64,000 nt of DNA. It comes from Heterodera schachtii. Taxonomy: Eukaryota > Nematoda > Chromadorea > Rhabditida > Heteroderidae. The position numbers and the translations under genes are program-made. This document shows positions 53,467 through 63,920 of this stretch, piece by piece; the first letter of the stretch is position 1, and the number at the start of each line of letters is the position of its first letter. Under the pieces are notes generated by a model. The model was not told where the DNA came from, ran no database searches, and worked only from the letters and a program-made list of their open reading frames with translations. The stretch covers positions 1-64,000 of the forward strand of contig SIJG01000208.1 of NCBI GenBank assembly GCA_023374025.1, in the 5' to 3' direction.

Positions 53467-54819
53467 ATGTCAACTCTTAAGAAAATAGACAAGGCGAGTG
53501 AGGATGGTCTCGAGGGGGGCCTTTCGCTGTTCGACATCCCCCCGACGAACGTTGCAATTAATAAATCCAGTATTAGGGAATTACTCCCTCTTTCAGCAAT
53601 AAATCAATCTGGACCGTATATCTTTAGGCTTTTTTCAGATAATCAGTTTTGTGACCTCAATAAAACTTTTCTTTATCTGTCAACTTCAATTGAGAGAAAA
53701 GACAAAAGTAATTGGATTCCGATTACCAAGGACAGTGAAGCTGACCAACACGTCGGTGTTATTCAAAATTTTGGGCACAGCTTTGTCAAAACATTAAAGG
53801 TGTCAATTTCCGGCGTTGAGTCTTATGATTCCGGCATCTACTATGCGTTTAGGGCATATATGATGAATGAATTGGGATTTTCAGAAGATGTCAAAAAGGG
53901 TCTTTGTGAAGCATCTTGCTATTATGTCGATGATGTCGACCAGGATAGTTACACAAACACTGGCTTTAAAAACAGAGCGTCACGTTTTGCTGACGGAGCC
54001 AAATGCGAAACCATGGTGAAACTTAATTTTGATCTCGCCCGTCAGCCCAACCTATTGCTTAATAACTCTGATGTAATTTTTAGCATACACCGAAACACCG
54101 ATGATTTTCTAATTATGGCACCGACGTATGTTTCCGGAAATGCAACCGTAACGAACCCGCACACATATCGTATTAACATACATGATATTAGAATTTATGT
54201 AAAAACAGTCGATATTACCCAGTCATTAAATAATGTAATAAGCAATCAGTTACAAACCACCCCGGCCAAATACCCGGTTAGAAAAATTGAGATCAGGAGT
54301 CTTTTCATCCCACGGGGCACTTCCGATCTTTCGCACAATGTTTTTACCAGCATTGTTCCGAGACGTTTAATTGTCGGATTTGTTTCAACCGGTGCATATA
54401 CCGGAAATCCTAAAGAGTCACCATTCGTCTTTGAACATGCCAAGATACGCTCCATCAGTGTCGAAGCGAATGGAAACATATTCCCCGGGTCACCCTATTC
54501 TCTTAATTTTGGAAGGAACAAATACATTCGAGCATTTGTTGACATGTATACGGGACTCGGGATGGATGACGGTGAAAGAACAATGTCGATCAATATGCAA
54601 AAATTTGTAAACGGGTGGTGTTTCTTTGTTATCCCGATGACCTCTACTCTCGAGGATACCCCTGGTTTTGAATTGATTAGGAATGGGACGACCAGCATCA
54701 AGGTGCAGTTTAATGAGCCTATAAAGGACGGCGGGTATGAGATGATCGTTCTGGGGGAATTTGATTCGATTTTGTCTATTAATGCTAATCGTGTGCTGAG
54801 TAGCGACGGAAGCATATGA
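53467..54819 (+). CDS. Major capsid protein, double jelly-roll type (element 2)
   Basis: 450 residues. LSLFDIPPTNVAINKSSIRE aligns with the element 1 capsid start; later YDSGIYYAFRAYM, GAYTGNPKESPFVFEHAKIR and GEFDSILSINANR mark the same fold. No breaks. Own TATA box, so it is expressed separately from the penton/pVI pair, unlike in element 1. Confidence 0.9.
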   Translation: MSTLKKIDKASEDGLEGGLSLFDIPPTNVAINKSSIRELLPLSAINQSGPYIFRLFSDNQFCDLNKTFLYLSTSIERKDKSNWIPITKDSEADQHVGVIQNFGHSFVKTLKVSISGVESYDSGIYYAFRAYMMNELGFSEDVKKGLCEASCYYVDDVDQDSYTNTGFKNRASRFADGAKCETMVKLNFDLARQPNLLLNNSDVIFSIHRNTDDFLIMAPTYVSGNATVTNPHTYRINIHDIRIYVKTVDITQSLNNVISNQLQTTPAKYPVRKIEIRSLFIPRGTSDLSHNVFTSIVPRRLIVGFVSTGAYTGNPKESPFVFEHAKIRSISVEANGNIFPGSPYSLNFGRNKYIRAFVDMYTGLGMDDGERTMSINMQKFVNGWCFFVIPMTSTLEDTPGFELIRNGTTSIKVQFNEPIKDGGYEMIVLGEFDSILSINANRVLSSDGSI

Positions 54820-55262
54820 TGAACTCTCACGAGATTGAAATATTTTTATCCAAACACCCGAAAACCAGAAAATATTTTATCGGGGTTTTTGCTTCCGACA
54901 AAATGCCAAAATTGAAGGACAGGCATTTTCCGTACTGTTTTGTGGCGAATACCGACCGGGCGGGCACTATAGGTGAACACTGGGTCGCTTGTTTTGTAAA
55001 TTCGCCGACAGAAGTTGAATATTTTGATTCATTGGGCGATTATCCCAACGAAGATTTAAGTTCATATCTTAACCTATTCGAACGAATTCTCTTTAACGAT
55101 CGCATTGTCCAACATCAATTCTCAGATGCGTGTGGGCAATTTTGCATTTATTTCTTGACACAGCGATGCTCCGGAATCCCTTATTGTGAGGTCATTGACG
55201 GTCTATATAAGGTTCGCCCGCGGGCCGATTTACTAGTTAAGGATTTTGTCAGTAATGTTTAA
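54816..55262 (+). CDS. Adenain-like cysteine protease (element 2)
   Basis: 148 residues. H55 (GEHWVACF), D71 (EYFDSLG), Q99 and C106 (SDACGQFCIYF), with the seven-residue Q-C spacing of adenain. Start overlaps the capsid stop by 4 bp (ATGA). Confidence 0.9.
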   Translation: MMNSHEIEIFLSKHPKTRKYFIGVFASDKMPKLKDRHFPYCFVANTDRAGTIGEHWVACFVNSPTEVEYFDSLGDYPNEDLSSYLNLFERILFNDRIVQHQFSDACGQFCIYFLTQRCSGIPYCEVIDGLYKVRPRADLLVKDFVSNV

Positions 55263-56121
55263 TTTAGTTTTTCTCCTTACGATAGTCGGCCATCTCACTG
55301 CCGAAAGGGTTCAGATTCTTTCTGATACACAACTTTTTGACGACAAGTATATCACTATGACAAAGAAATCGGCCAATGAAAGACTATTCGGGTTCGATCG
55401 GTCGAGACTATGTACAATAAATAGGAATCCGATTACAGGATGGGGTGTATCAATCCAAGAAATTAATTCGATAGAAAAGAGCGGACAAACTAATATCAAG
55501 CTTTACCAGGAATTTCGACAATTAAAACCCCGAGCATGCTTTTATTACAACGATCATAGTTATTTAATTTTCCAAAACGAAAAGACAAATGAAACTTCGA
55601 TAACAAGAGGGAGTCAAGAAAAGGTTGTCAGGAATTTTCCCGGTGGGGACCTTAGATTTGATCACATTGATGGTCGACTTTTCGTAATCAGTGACGGTCG
55701 AATAGACGAGATTGATATTAAAACAATCGCGAGTTTATGGACAGAACATAACGAAACTAAAATTATTACTAAACCGATCGGATCAATGCCATCGTCATAC
55801 ACCGATTTCCTAATAATTGAGGGGCAAATTTATTTAATTAAGGAGAAAAAAATATACAAAGACCAATTTGACTCAAATTTGATACTTCCCAAATACATAT
55901 CAGACACGGATAGTGACTTCTTTAATTTTGTCATGTTCAAAGAGTTTGAGAAAATTAGCGTCTCAAATTCAAATCCTTGGGTGTATTTTTTGTCAATTTT
56001 AGATTTGATAGTGGTAATCGTTTGTATTTCAGTTCTCAGGATTTTGCAAATAAAGAGAAAAGGCAAAAATTCATCATATAGTGGTGAGGTAATGGTATAT
56101 AAGGATTTGCAACGAAGATGA
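55255..56121 (+). CDS. Signal-peptide, single-TM glycoprotein-like protein (element 2)
   Basis: 288 residues from the ATG overlapping the protease stop. Signal peptide MFNLVFLLTIVGHLTAERVQ, ectodomain of about 225 residues with few cysteines and possible N-glycosylation sites (NET twice), a membrane segment near 246-266 (VYFLSILDLIVVIVCISVL) and a basic tail. This is type I membrane topology. Polintons are usually thought non-enveloped, though nematode Mavericks with membrane fusion proteins have been described. I cannot assign this to that family. Confidence 0.65.
   Translation: MFNLVFLLTIVGHLTAERVQILSDTQLFDDKYITMTKKSANERLFGFDRSRLCTINRNPITGWGVSIQEINSIEKSGQTNIKLYQEFRQLKPRACFYYNDHSYLIFQNEKTNETSITRGSQEKVVRNFPGGDLRFDHIDGRLFVISDGRIDEIDIKTIASLWTEHNETKIITKPIGSMPSSYTDFLIIEGQIYLIKEKKIYKDQFDSNLILPKYISDTDSDFFNFVMFKEFEKISVSNSNPWVYFLSILDLIVVIVCISVLRILQIKRKGKNSSYSGEVMVYKDLQRR
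56095..56104 (+). promoter_or_regulatory. TATA-like box before PAZ gene (element 2)
   Basis: GTATATAAGG inside the end of the membrane-protein gene, 48 bp before ATG 56143. Confidence 0.65.
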
Positions 56122-56142
56122 AAATTCCTACTCGTGCTCAAA

Positions 56143-56487
56143 ATGAATTCTCTCGTTGAAATTCTATGCGATTTTAACGAATGCGAACCTCATGAATTAT
56201 CAGAAATTCTACGACAGCGCAAGAAACAGAATTTGAAATTTTTGAGAAGACACGCCCTAATAACGAGACACCTTAGGCACAATCAGTTTATCTCACCGGA
56301 TGACATCGCATTTAACGGTTCTAATAGACTTTTTGCCTACCGAGGTTTCCTCGGGGTTACTGTAGAACAACACCTCTACTCAAGACACCGGGTCAAGCTA
56401 CAATTCCCTCAACTCCCTTGTATAACTATGTACCAGAATAACGGTCATAGGTGCTATTTTCCCCTTGAACTTTTGGATTTTTTATAA
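56143..56487 (+). CDS. Free-standing PAZ-domain-like protein (element 2)
   Basis: 114 residues from the first ATG (a GTG extension to 56134 is unnecessary). Residues about 34-110 align with the element 1 protein and with Argonaute PAZ order: GVTVEQHLYSRHRVKLQF, PQLPC at 89-93, CYFPLEL at 104-110. Nothing else is attached, so the protein is almost only PAZ. Persistence of a single domain in two diverged Mavericks suggests selection. Possible role: capture small-RNA 3' ends and blunt host silencing (inference). It converges on polB. Confidence 0.72.
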   Translation: MNSLVEILCDFNECEPHELSEILRQRKKQNLKFLRRHALITRHLRHNQFISPDDIAFNGSNRLFAYRGFLGVTVEQHLYSRHRVKLQFPQLPCITMYQNNGHRCYFPLELLDFL

Positions 56488-56614
56488 AAATATTACGGCT
56501 AACAGGAGTGGGTCTTCACTTTAGACCGTTCCACCACCGCTAGTCATAATATCACTTTAATTATTTATTCAACTTTATTTAACAAAAAAAAATACAATTA
56601 AATACAAAAAAAAA

Positions 56615-59600
56615 TTAACAAAATCCAAATGGCATCACATTAAGTTCTTCATCGATTATCCCCTTCTGGCAGACCGGCTTGTACATTTTGTGCTTCTCCC
56701 TCGTCACGACTTTCGAATCCCGCGTTGGCCTAAATATTGATTTATTAATGAGTCAAAATTTTTGAAAAAACCTACCCAAAATCATTCTTGTAGACAAAGA
56801 ATGCAGGGTCCACCTCCCCTTTCCCATAATTCAAAACCATCTCCCTGAATGTATCGTAGTGCAATGTTTTCCTGTTGTCCACGTCGAATGTAATCCCCCG
56901 AATCTTCATAACGTATTCGATCTCCCCCGTCTGTTTGTTTTTCATCTTCAACGCGTATTGCTTCGCTCCTCCGCAACAATATTCCTCAATCTCATAGCCA
57001 CCGTACTCCTCGCTCATTTCTCCCAAATATTTACCCGTCGTGATCGGCTCCACGTCCCTATCGTGCAAAACAAAAATACTATCCGTGTCCGTGTACAAAA
57101 TTTCTCCTCCGTTTCCCTCCGCCTCTCGCATAAATTCCAATAATTTTAACCGCGCCATACTCGTCGTCCTGAAAATTGGTTTATATATAAATTAAAAATT
57201 TATTATTTTTCTCACCATAAACTAATGATTATGTTGCTGGACTTGTGCTCCATCACAAAGTCCTCCTTGTCCCTGTAGATCAACCTAATCGCTTCATCCG
57301 AATATTCAACAATATCACACATCTCAATTTTATGATCACACGCTATTTTATAATACTCCGATGCCCTATCTATCACCGCATTCTTGTTCAAACAATTTCT
57401 CATTGAAAATTTCCCCTAAAATTAAAAATTAAAATTCTTTCACAATTCCTTAAATCTTTCTTACCCATAGACTATTAAGCATCAATTTGCTTATGTACCG
57501 CAATCCCGGATTTTTCTTCACTTTTGCCAATTCAATTTCGATTCCATATTTTTCTTTATATTCTTCTCTCCAAATATTCTTCTGCTCATCCGTCTCAACT
57601 CCCTTTGGAAATCCGCTCGCCTCCTCCTTGAGCTTCAAAAATAATCTCACATATCCCTTGAATAAATCGTCTGCCTCTTCTTCGTAATGCCACGCTCTAT
57701 AAAATCTGTCCACAGTATATCCGCATTCCAACGCCTTTGCCTGAAAAAACGGAAATTATTTTAATTTTAAAAATAATTTCTTACCAATTCGACGCTGGTG
57801 TATGTCGCCACGTATCTCCGTTGTGCCCCATCATGAGGGCACTTGTAATTACATCTCGTTGTTTCTTTCTTAAATTTTGACGCACATCTCCAACATAACG
57901 GAAACAATAACCTATCATCGCACTTCAACTGCAAAACTGGAACCCGCAACCCCCTTGGTGGGTTGACCCTCACTTTATATAACCCCTTATACTTCAAATC
58001 GTCCGGTCTCGTCCAATTAACATTAATCTCATCGCTATTCGGTATAATAATCTCAGGCAATCCAATCGGGTAAGCTGTACCGTAATTCACTGACGGATAC
58101 AGACTCACAATATCGTAAACACTAATTTTTTTCTTCTCATCCGATTTTGCATACAATTTCATCGGCCCAGTCCTCCCTCCCGCATAAGCCATCCGCGGAT
58201 CAATCGGCCCCTTCTCGTTCCCTCGGTCGTCGAAGAAGTCACGCATCTCTTCATTCTTTTTTAGTTCCTTCTCAATTTGACATCCCTGAAAAAACACAAT
58301 TAATAATTCAAATGTCAAATAAACTTACCCAAACTTCTTCGACGTCCAAAGTCTTCCGCAGCTCCGCCAATCTCTCCTGCGTCTCATCGTTCAATTCCTG
58401 GGCCGTCCTTCCACCAATCAGTTCCGCCGTCGGGTCATAACAGTTCATACATCCATGTATATAGCATCCCATCACCTCAATGCATTTGTCGCGTCCTCCC
58501 ACATTCGCAATAAATCCATCCAATTTATAATTTCCAATTTTGACCTCTCGTCCATTCCCCGCGTGCCTTATCTCAATCTCATCACGCTTGCTCCGCCACT
58601 CCAAATACTTTATTGCCATCACGCTGGCCCGGTCACACCGCTCATAGCCTTTCTCCGGCACAATTGATAACTGCTCCGTCAACAAAAACATAGCCTTAAA
58701 AATATTCATCGCAACACCCGCATTCGTACAGCTCCTCGGTAGTGGGTCAAATCCTTTCGTAATATCGTTAATTAATATCCTCCTAAACTCAATAATCGAT
58801 AACAGCAATATCTCCGTGTCGTTTCTGCAATAATTTCTCAATTCGTCATTCAAATAAAAGGGTGTCTCCTTGTTCTCGTTGTACCTGAAAAAATTTTTTT
58901 TTATTTCTAAATAAATTTTTATTTCTTACCATTTTTCGAATTTTGCGTATTTTTCCTTATTCATCGATCCCGGCGAATAGTCATCCATCGGTGGTAGATG
59001 TTCCAAACGTATTCCATAATTTTCTTTCTTATTGTAGTAATAGGGGAAAAAGGGCTTGTCCTCACAGCCCAAATTGAAGGTCGCCTTCAGCGACTCGAGT
59101 TTCACCGGCATCAATAAGCATGAGTCTCTCCATATCAGCATTGAATGTTTCTTCGAGTTCTGCACTTTAAATTCATAAATTTTTAGTCCGTTGATGAGCG
59201 GTATCGGGTTCTTCCCGGTACGGCAGAGATAATTAAATACAAAATGTCCTGAAATTTTAGGATTAAAAAAATAAGGATTAAATTTTATCATTACCATCAA
59301 AACGACCGGCGTTATGCGCAAATATGTACGTATCATAATTGGTAAAGGCCGTTAAAATCCATTCCACAAAATTCTTCGTCGGTTCACATCCCTCTGCCTC
59401 GCTCCAATCTTTGGTCCTCTCCTCCCCGCAAATTTTGCAATTCGTCCTATTTTTATCGTCACAGCACTCCGTACACGTCACTCTCACCGAAATATAATTA
59501 ATCACATGCTCCTTCTGTTCCCCCTTGTAAATTGTATTCTGCGAAGTCTCCGAATCCTGAAAGTTAATATTTATTTTTATTTAGTTTTTATTAATCTTAC

Positions 59601-61325
59601 CCAAACAACTATTCGGTAGACGTCCTTTTCCTCCTTTTCCTCGATCGGCATAATATAACACCCCCTCTTGGGGTCGTGGCTTACACTACAAAGCTGGCAA
59701 TAAGTCTCTCCGCATTCGTGCATCTTCTTCGGATTAAATCGATAAGTTTTGTCACAAATTACACAACGTTTCCATAATTTGCAAGTCTGATGTCCCTGAT
59801 GATAATTGTAACATTCCAAATTGTAAAAGTAACGACAACACTTCGGGCATTCAATCTTCACTCCACTCTCCTTTTGGCACGGAATTCCACCCACTCTGTT
59901 GCAGTAATAACACCTTGCCCGGCACTCAAATGTGTGGTAAACATCCTGATCGTAAAAGCACTCACAATCAATACAAAATTTTCTCCCGCGATTGAAAAAG
60001 CAGACGAAATTCTTCAATCCATCCCAGTGACCATTCTCCAAAAATATAGGTACGACCTTCTCTCGTCCCATAGGGGCCTTCCACAAAACACGGATCGATT
60101 TCCGCGGATCCGCACACTTCTCAAACGCTACAACCCGGTATTTACCGGGGTAAATCTCATCCTAAAAATCCATTAAATTCCGTTTTCCCAAATTTTAAAC
60201 CCACCCAATAATTCTGAACAGTCGGTAATTGCTCCACTCCATAGCTATATTCATTTCCATCAATTCCGCAATTACGTAATAGTTCAACAGCCGCCTCCCG
60301 TTGTCTCATAATATTATTCATAAAACGATTAAAAATATTCCGATGCACTTCCAAATAAAGCTTCGACGCCACCAACGCATAAAACAAACAAAATTTATCC
60401 GCATTTGTAATCCTTAATAAATATTATTATTATTATATTTTCATCCTTTTCAATTTTTTTTGTTGCTTTGTTTAATTTAAATAATTATTTTAAATTTATT
60501 ATTATAATATTTTTTTTTACTTTCTTTATTATTTTTTTTTTTTTGGTTTATTAAATTATTCTATAAATATTTTAATATTTTTTTTTGTTATTTAATATAT
60601 ATATTTTTTTGTTTTTTAAATTTATTATAATGTTTTTTTTTTTGCTTAATTAAATTATTTAAAATAATTATTTTATTTTATTTTTTTGACATTAAAAACA
60701 CTTACCCTATCCGTTGGTGTTCCTTGAATCCGAAATCAAATTTGTGTACATTCCTCGGCCCTTCTCCACTGGGCACGGTGACGCAAGTAATTTTCATCAA
60801 AATAGGCTCCGACAACAAAAGCGTTTTCTTATTTTCATCTCCATCCCCGCTCTGCCCTAACTTATTAATCTCCTGCATAATAACATCCGCATTGTTCTGC
60901 GGGTACGCCCTGTACGGTAACCAAACCGGGGAAGCAAGCCCGGCACCCGTTATTGCCACACCAAACATCCGCACTTTCCGCTTCATCCTTTCTTCCGTAG
61001 TCTTAAAAGCCGCCTTAATCATTGTATCGATTGCGTCCCTCATCGCTTCGTCAGGGCGTCTCACATCCGAATTGATCCGAAATTCCGTAATGTTCTTCGT
61101 GAATCCAAATTTTTCGCAAATCGTCGACCGTTCGTCAATTAATTTATAATTTTCCATATCCTCAGTAAAATTGTTCCTGAAAAATTATTGATTAAAAATT
61201 GTAATAATTGTATCTTATATATTATTTGGAAATTTGTTTTTAATTGCTTACCCTATAGCTCGAAAATCCCATTTTTTGGTCGACGGCCCGCTTTGTTCAA
61301 TATTTCCGTTGCGTTTTGAAGTCAT
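56615..61325 (-). CDS. Protein-primed family B DNA polymerase, 12 exons (element 2)
   Basis: Exons on the minus strand: 61325-61252, 61176-60706, 60412-60205, 60161-59601, 59556-59295, 59248-58930, 58884-58329, 58285-57785, 57740-57465, 57415-57216, 57168-56776, 56729-56615. They total 3936 bp (1311 residues) in frame, with GT-AG borders throughout. Exonuclease II FAHNAGRFDG (exon 5) and Y-x3-D NYCRNDTEIL (exon 7); polymerase motif A DIVSLYP (exon 8), B KLMLNSLW at the end of exon 9, C YTDTDS (exon 11). Cys-rich block in exon 4. Element 1 has only two introns in this gene, at different places. Intact, so splicing in the host nucleus is needed. Confidence 0.9.
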
Positions 61326-61680
61326 TTTAAATTAAATTTAATTTTTTAAATAAGAGCGCGCAATTTTTATTTTAGCAAAATCCAACTTTTGGTTGAACTG
61401 AATGGAGAAGTGAATTTGGGCGGGTTTATAGTGGCTGCAGAATGGCTCGTGTCAGCTGACACCTGGCACGTGACTGCCATCTCGGCTCGTGTCAGCTGAC
61501 ACCTGGCACGTGACTGCCGTCTCAGTGAATATTTCATTGACATTGAGGAATATTTCGTTGACAAACTATACATTTTCGACGCACGGGCAGAATGTCACGT
61601 GTCTATTGCGAAATATGCAACAAAAAAAAAGGTCACGTGCAGATTGCGAAATCGATGGGGAAATTCGAAATAGGAAACCA
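61326..61680. promoter_or_regulatory. polB upstream region with CACGTG and CAGCTG repeats
   Basis: Two 40-bp direct repeats (61444-61483, 61484-61523), each with the palindrome GTCAGCTGAC and a CACGTG. Two more CACGTG sites lie at 61596 and 61634. No clear TATA box; TTATTTAAAAAA lies near the ATG on the minus strand. Candidate enhancer or replication-control region. Confidence 0.5.
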
Positions 61681-62489
61681 ATCAATAAATAATTTTGGTC
61701 CTCGGCATCGCGGCACACCGACGGAGTGGATGAGAGTGGCGATGTATTACCGATTATATTTATCGATTAATTTACGCTGCGGCACACCGACGGAGTGGAT
61801 TAGAGTGACGGTGTCGTTATCGATTAATTTTATCGATTAATTTGCGCGACTGGTATCGATGGGCAGGGCGGGCAGTGTCATTATTGATTTTTTTTATTGA
61901 TTAGTTTGCGCGACTCGGCATCGATGGGCAGGGCGGGCAGTGTCATTATTGATTTTTTTTTATTGATTAGTTTGCGCGACTCGGCATCGGCGGGGAGGGC
62001 GGGCAGTGTCATTATTGATTATTTTTATCGATTAATTTGCGCGGCGGTGCATCGGCGGGGAGGAATGAGCAAAAAAAAAAGCACCCGTGCGGATTTGGGG
62101 AAATTGGATTTGGTTGCGGGGCAACATCAAAGAGGTCCAATAGGTTTCGGTTCTGGGCGGCAACATCAAAGTGGTCCAATAGGTTTGCGTTCGTTGGGCG
62201 GCGACTTCAAAGTGGTCCAATAGGTTTGGGTTCGTTCCGGGCGGCAACATCAAAGGGGCGCACCCCTCCAATAGGCACGGGTTCGTTCCGGGGCGGCACC
62301 ATCAAAGGTCTGCACCCCTCCCATAGGCACGGGTTCGTGCGGGGCGGCAACTTCAAAGGGATGCACCCCTCCCATAGGCACAGGTTCGTGCGGGGCGGCA
62401 ACTTCAAAGGGATGCACCCCTCCCATAGGCACGGGTTCGTGCGGGAAACACCCGTGCGCAACCGTGCGCTTTTGACGCTCTATACTACT
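61680..62489. repeat. Right terminal inverted repeat of element 2
   Basis: Mirror of 47311-48170 with the same two tandem-repeat families. Ends in TATACTACT followed by the TCGCCA duplication. Confidence 0.85.
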
Positions 62490-62495
62490 TCGCCA

Positions 62496-63410
62496 ACTCT
62501 CGCCATTTTTGGTACTCTCGCCTCTCGCCTCTCGTTTTCTGGGACGAGAGGCGAGAATTGAAAATACACCCCTAAAGATTGAACTATTGAGCAATCAGAA
62601 AAATTATCAAATTTACGCGAAAAAATCATAAATCTCTTTCTCTCTTTCCTTAATGTCTTCTCTATTTTTGAGTAGCTCCAATTCAAATATGGTCTGGTGG
62701 CTAAACCTTCTGCCTTTCATTATTTTTCTCTTGTGTTCAATTCCCCAACGGTACAGAATTTTTTTTTTTATAATTTCGTTAAATTATTTTTCAATTGAAA
62801 TTTTAATTAATAAAATATTTCAATTTAAAAATTATGATTTTTTTCTTTTTTTAAACAGCCTAAACAAATTTAACCAAAACTTTGATCATTTTTTGACAAA
62901 TTCTGTTAACAAATCTCACTCAAAATTTCAAATTTTTTCCGGCGGCGCCTACCGGCACCGCCGGCGGACCCCTCACCCGCCCCCAATGTTCCAAAAAAGT
63001 TTTTTTGAAAAAACAGCACCACAAAAAAGCGATTTAAAAACAAAAAATTAAAAAAACAAGTTTTGGTCATTTTTTGAATAAAATCTTTTAAAGATTTTTT
63101 TTGGATTTTTCAGGACCTGGACTCGGTTTAAAAGCTAGGGCCCTGACCCGGCTTTTCTGGACCCGGCAATACACTGACCCCGTATTTGACCAAATACCCG
63201 GGCCCGTAACCCAAATTTAATATATGATTTTGAAGTTTTTTTAAATTAAAAAATAAGGCTACAGAAAAAAATTGAAAAACTCTCGCCTCTCGTCCTCTCG
63301 CCAACTCTCGTGTTTTTGGGGACTCTCGCCTCTCGCCAAACTCTCGCTCTCGTCTTTTTGGGGACTCTCGCCTCTCGCCAAACTCTCGCTCTCGTTTCTG
63401 AGACAAGTCA
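62496..63410. other. Body of the non-autonomous hAT-like element
   Basis: Repeated CTCTCGCC/GGCGAGAG strings near both ends, AT-rich centre, a GC-rich patch at 62940-62985 (GGCGGCGCCTACCGGCACCG). No transposase frame. A CACCCCTA string at 62566-62573 resembles another element end. Confidence 0.6.
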
Positions 63411-63418
63411 CACCCCTG

Positions 63419-63920
63419 TTAAACAAGTAAAATTTTAAATTTTTTACCAATTTTATCACTAGGGAATAGAATTAGATGGATATAAAACCGCAAAATATAT
63501 GCCCATAAAATATGGACCAAAAATCGCAAAATATGGACATAAAATGGCAAAAATATGGACATAAATATTCAAAAATTGAGGGTGTAATTTGCTAAATTTA
63601 ACGTAAAACTTTAACAAATGGCTAAATATGGTATTAAAAATTATTTTAGAAGAAAAAAACAAGAAACAGCTCTTAAATTTAATTTTTTTCGAGAGAATTT
63701 TAGCTAAAAAATAGATTTTTTTCGAAAATTTTCCGTTCTCTGGGGTCAAAACGGCAAATTTAGCTGATGGGATCCGTTCTTATAGAGGTTTTTTGGAAAA
63801 ATGCTAAAATATGGACTTAAATGCCAAAATACGAGCAAATATGGATATATGTAACATAAATCGCCAAATATGGAAAAATATTTATATATAAATCCGTCCT
63901 AGAAGCTTCAAACCAAGCTA
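63419..63920. repeat. Continuation of segmental duplication copy B
   Basis: Matches 38773-39240, including repeated ATATGGACATAAA-type strings. After 63920 it joins a partial copy of the 39.3-kb MITE and runs to the window end. Confidence 0.8.

Larger units (their letters stand above)
47311..62489. mobile_element. Maverick/Polinton element 2, complete (about 15.2 kb)
   Basis: Termini start AGTAGTATAGAGC on both ends, with perfect 6-bp duplications TCGCCA (47305-47310 and 62490-62495). Terminal inverted repeats of about 0.8 kb. Same gene set as element 1 but a different plan: TBP at the left facing out, structural genes rightward, polB at the right end on the minus strand with 12 exons. Proteins are only distantly similar to those of element 1, so this is a separate lineage. 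Confidence 0.95.
47267..63418. mobile_element. hAT-like element split by Maverick element 2
   Basis: Left end CAGGGGTGGGAC (47267) and right end GTCACACCCCTG (63418) are near-perfect inverted ends. Both are followed inward by repeated CTCTCGCC/GGCGAGAG subterminal motifs. Flanked by perfect 8-bp TTAAACAA (47259-47266 and 63419-63426); the paralogous segment has the octamer once at 38773-38780. Without the Maverick it would be about 970 bp with no transposase, so non-autonomous. Confidence 0.85.

Noticed and set aside
62037..62594. Long frames on both strands near the right TIR of element 2
   Set aside because: They translate the outer tandem repeats in several frames at once, with no start context or domain.
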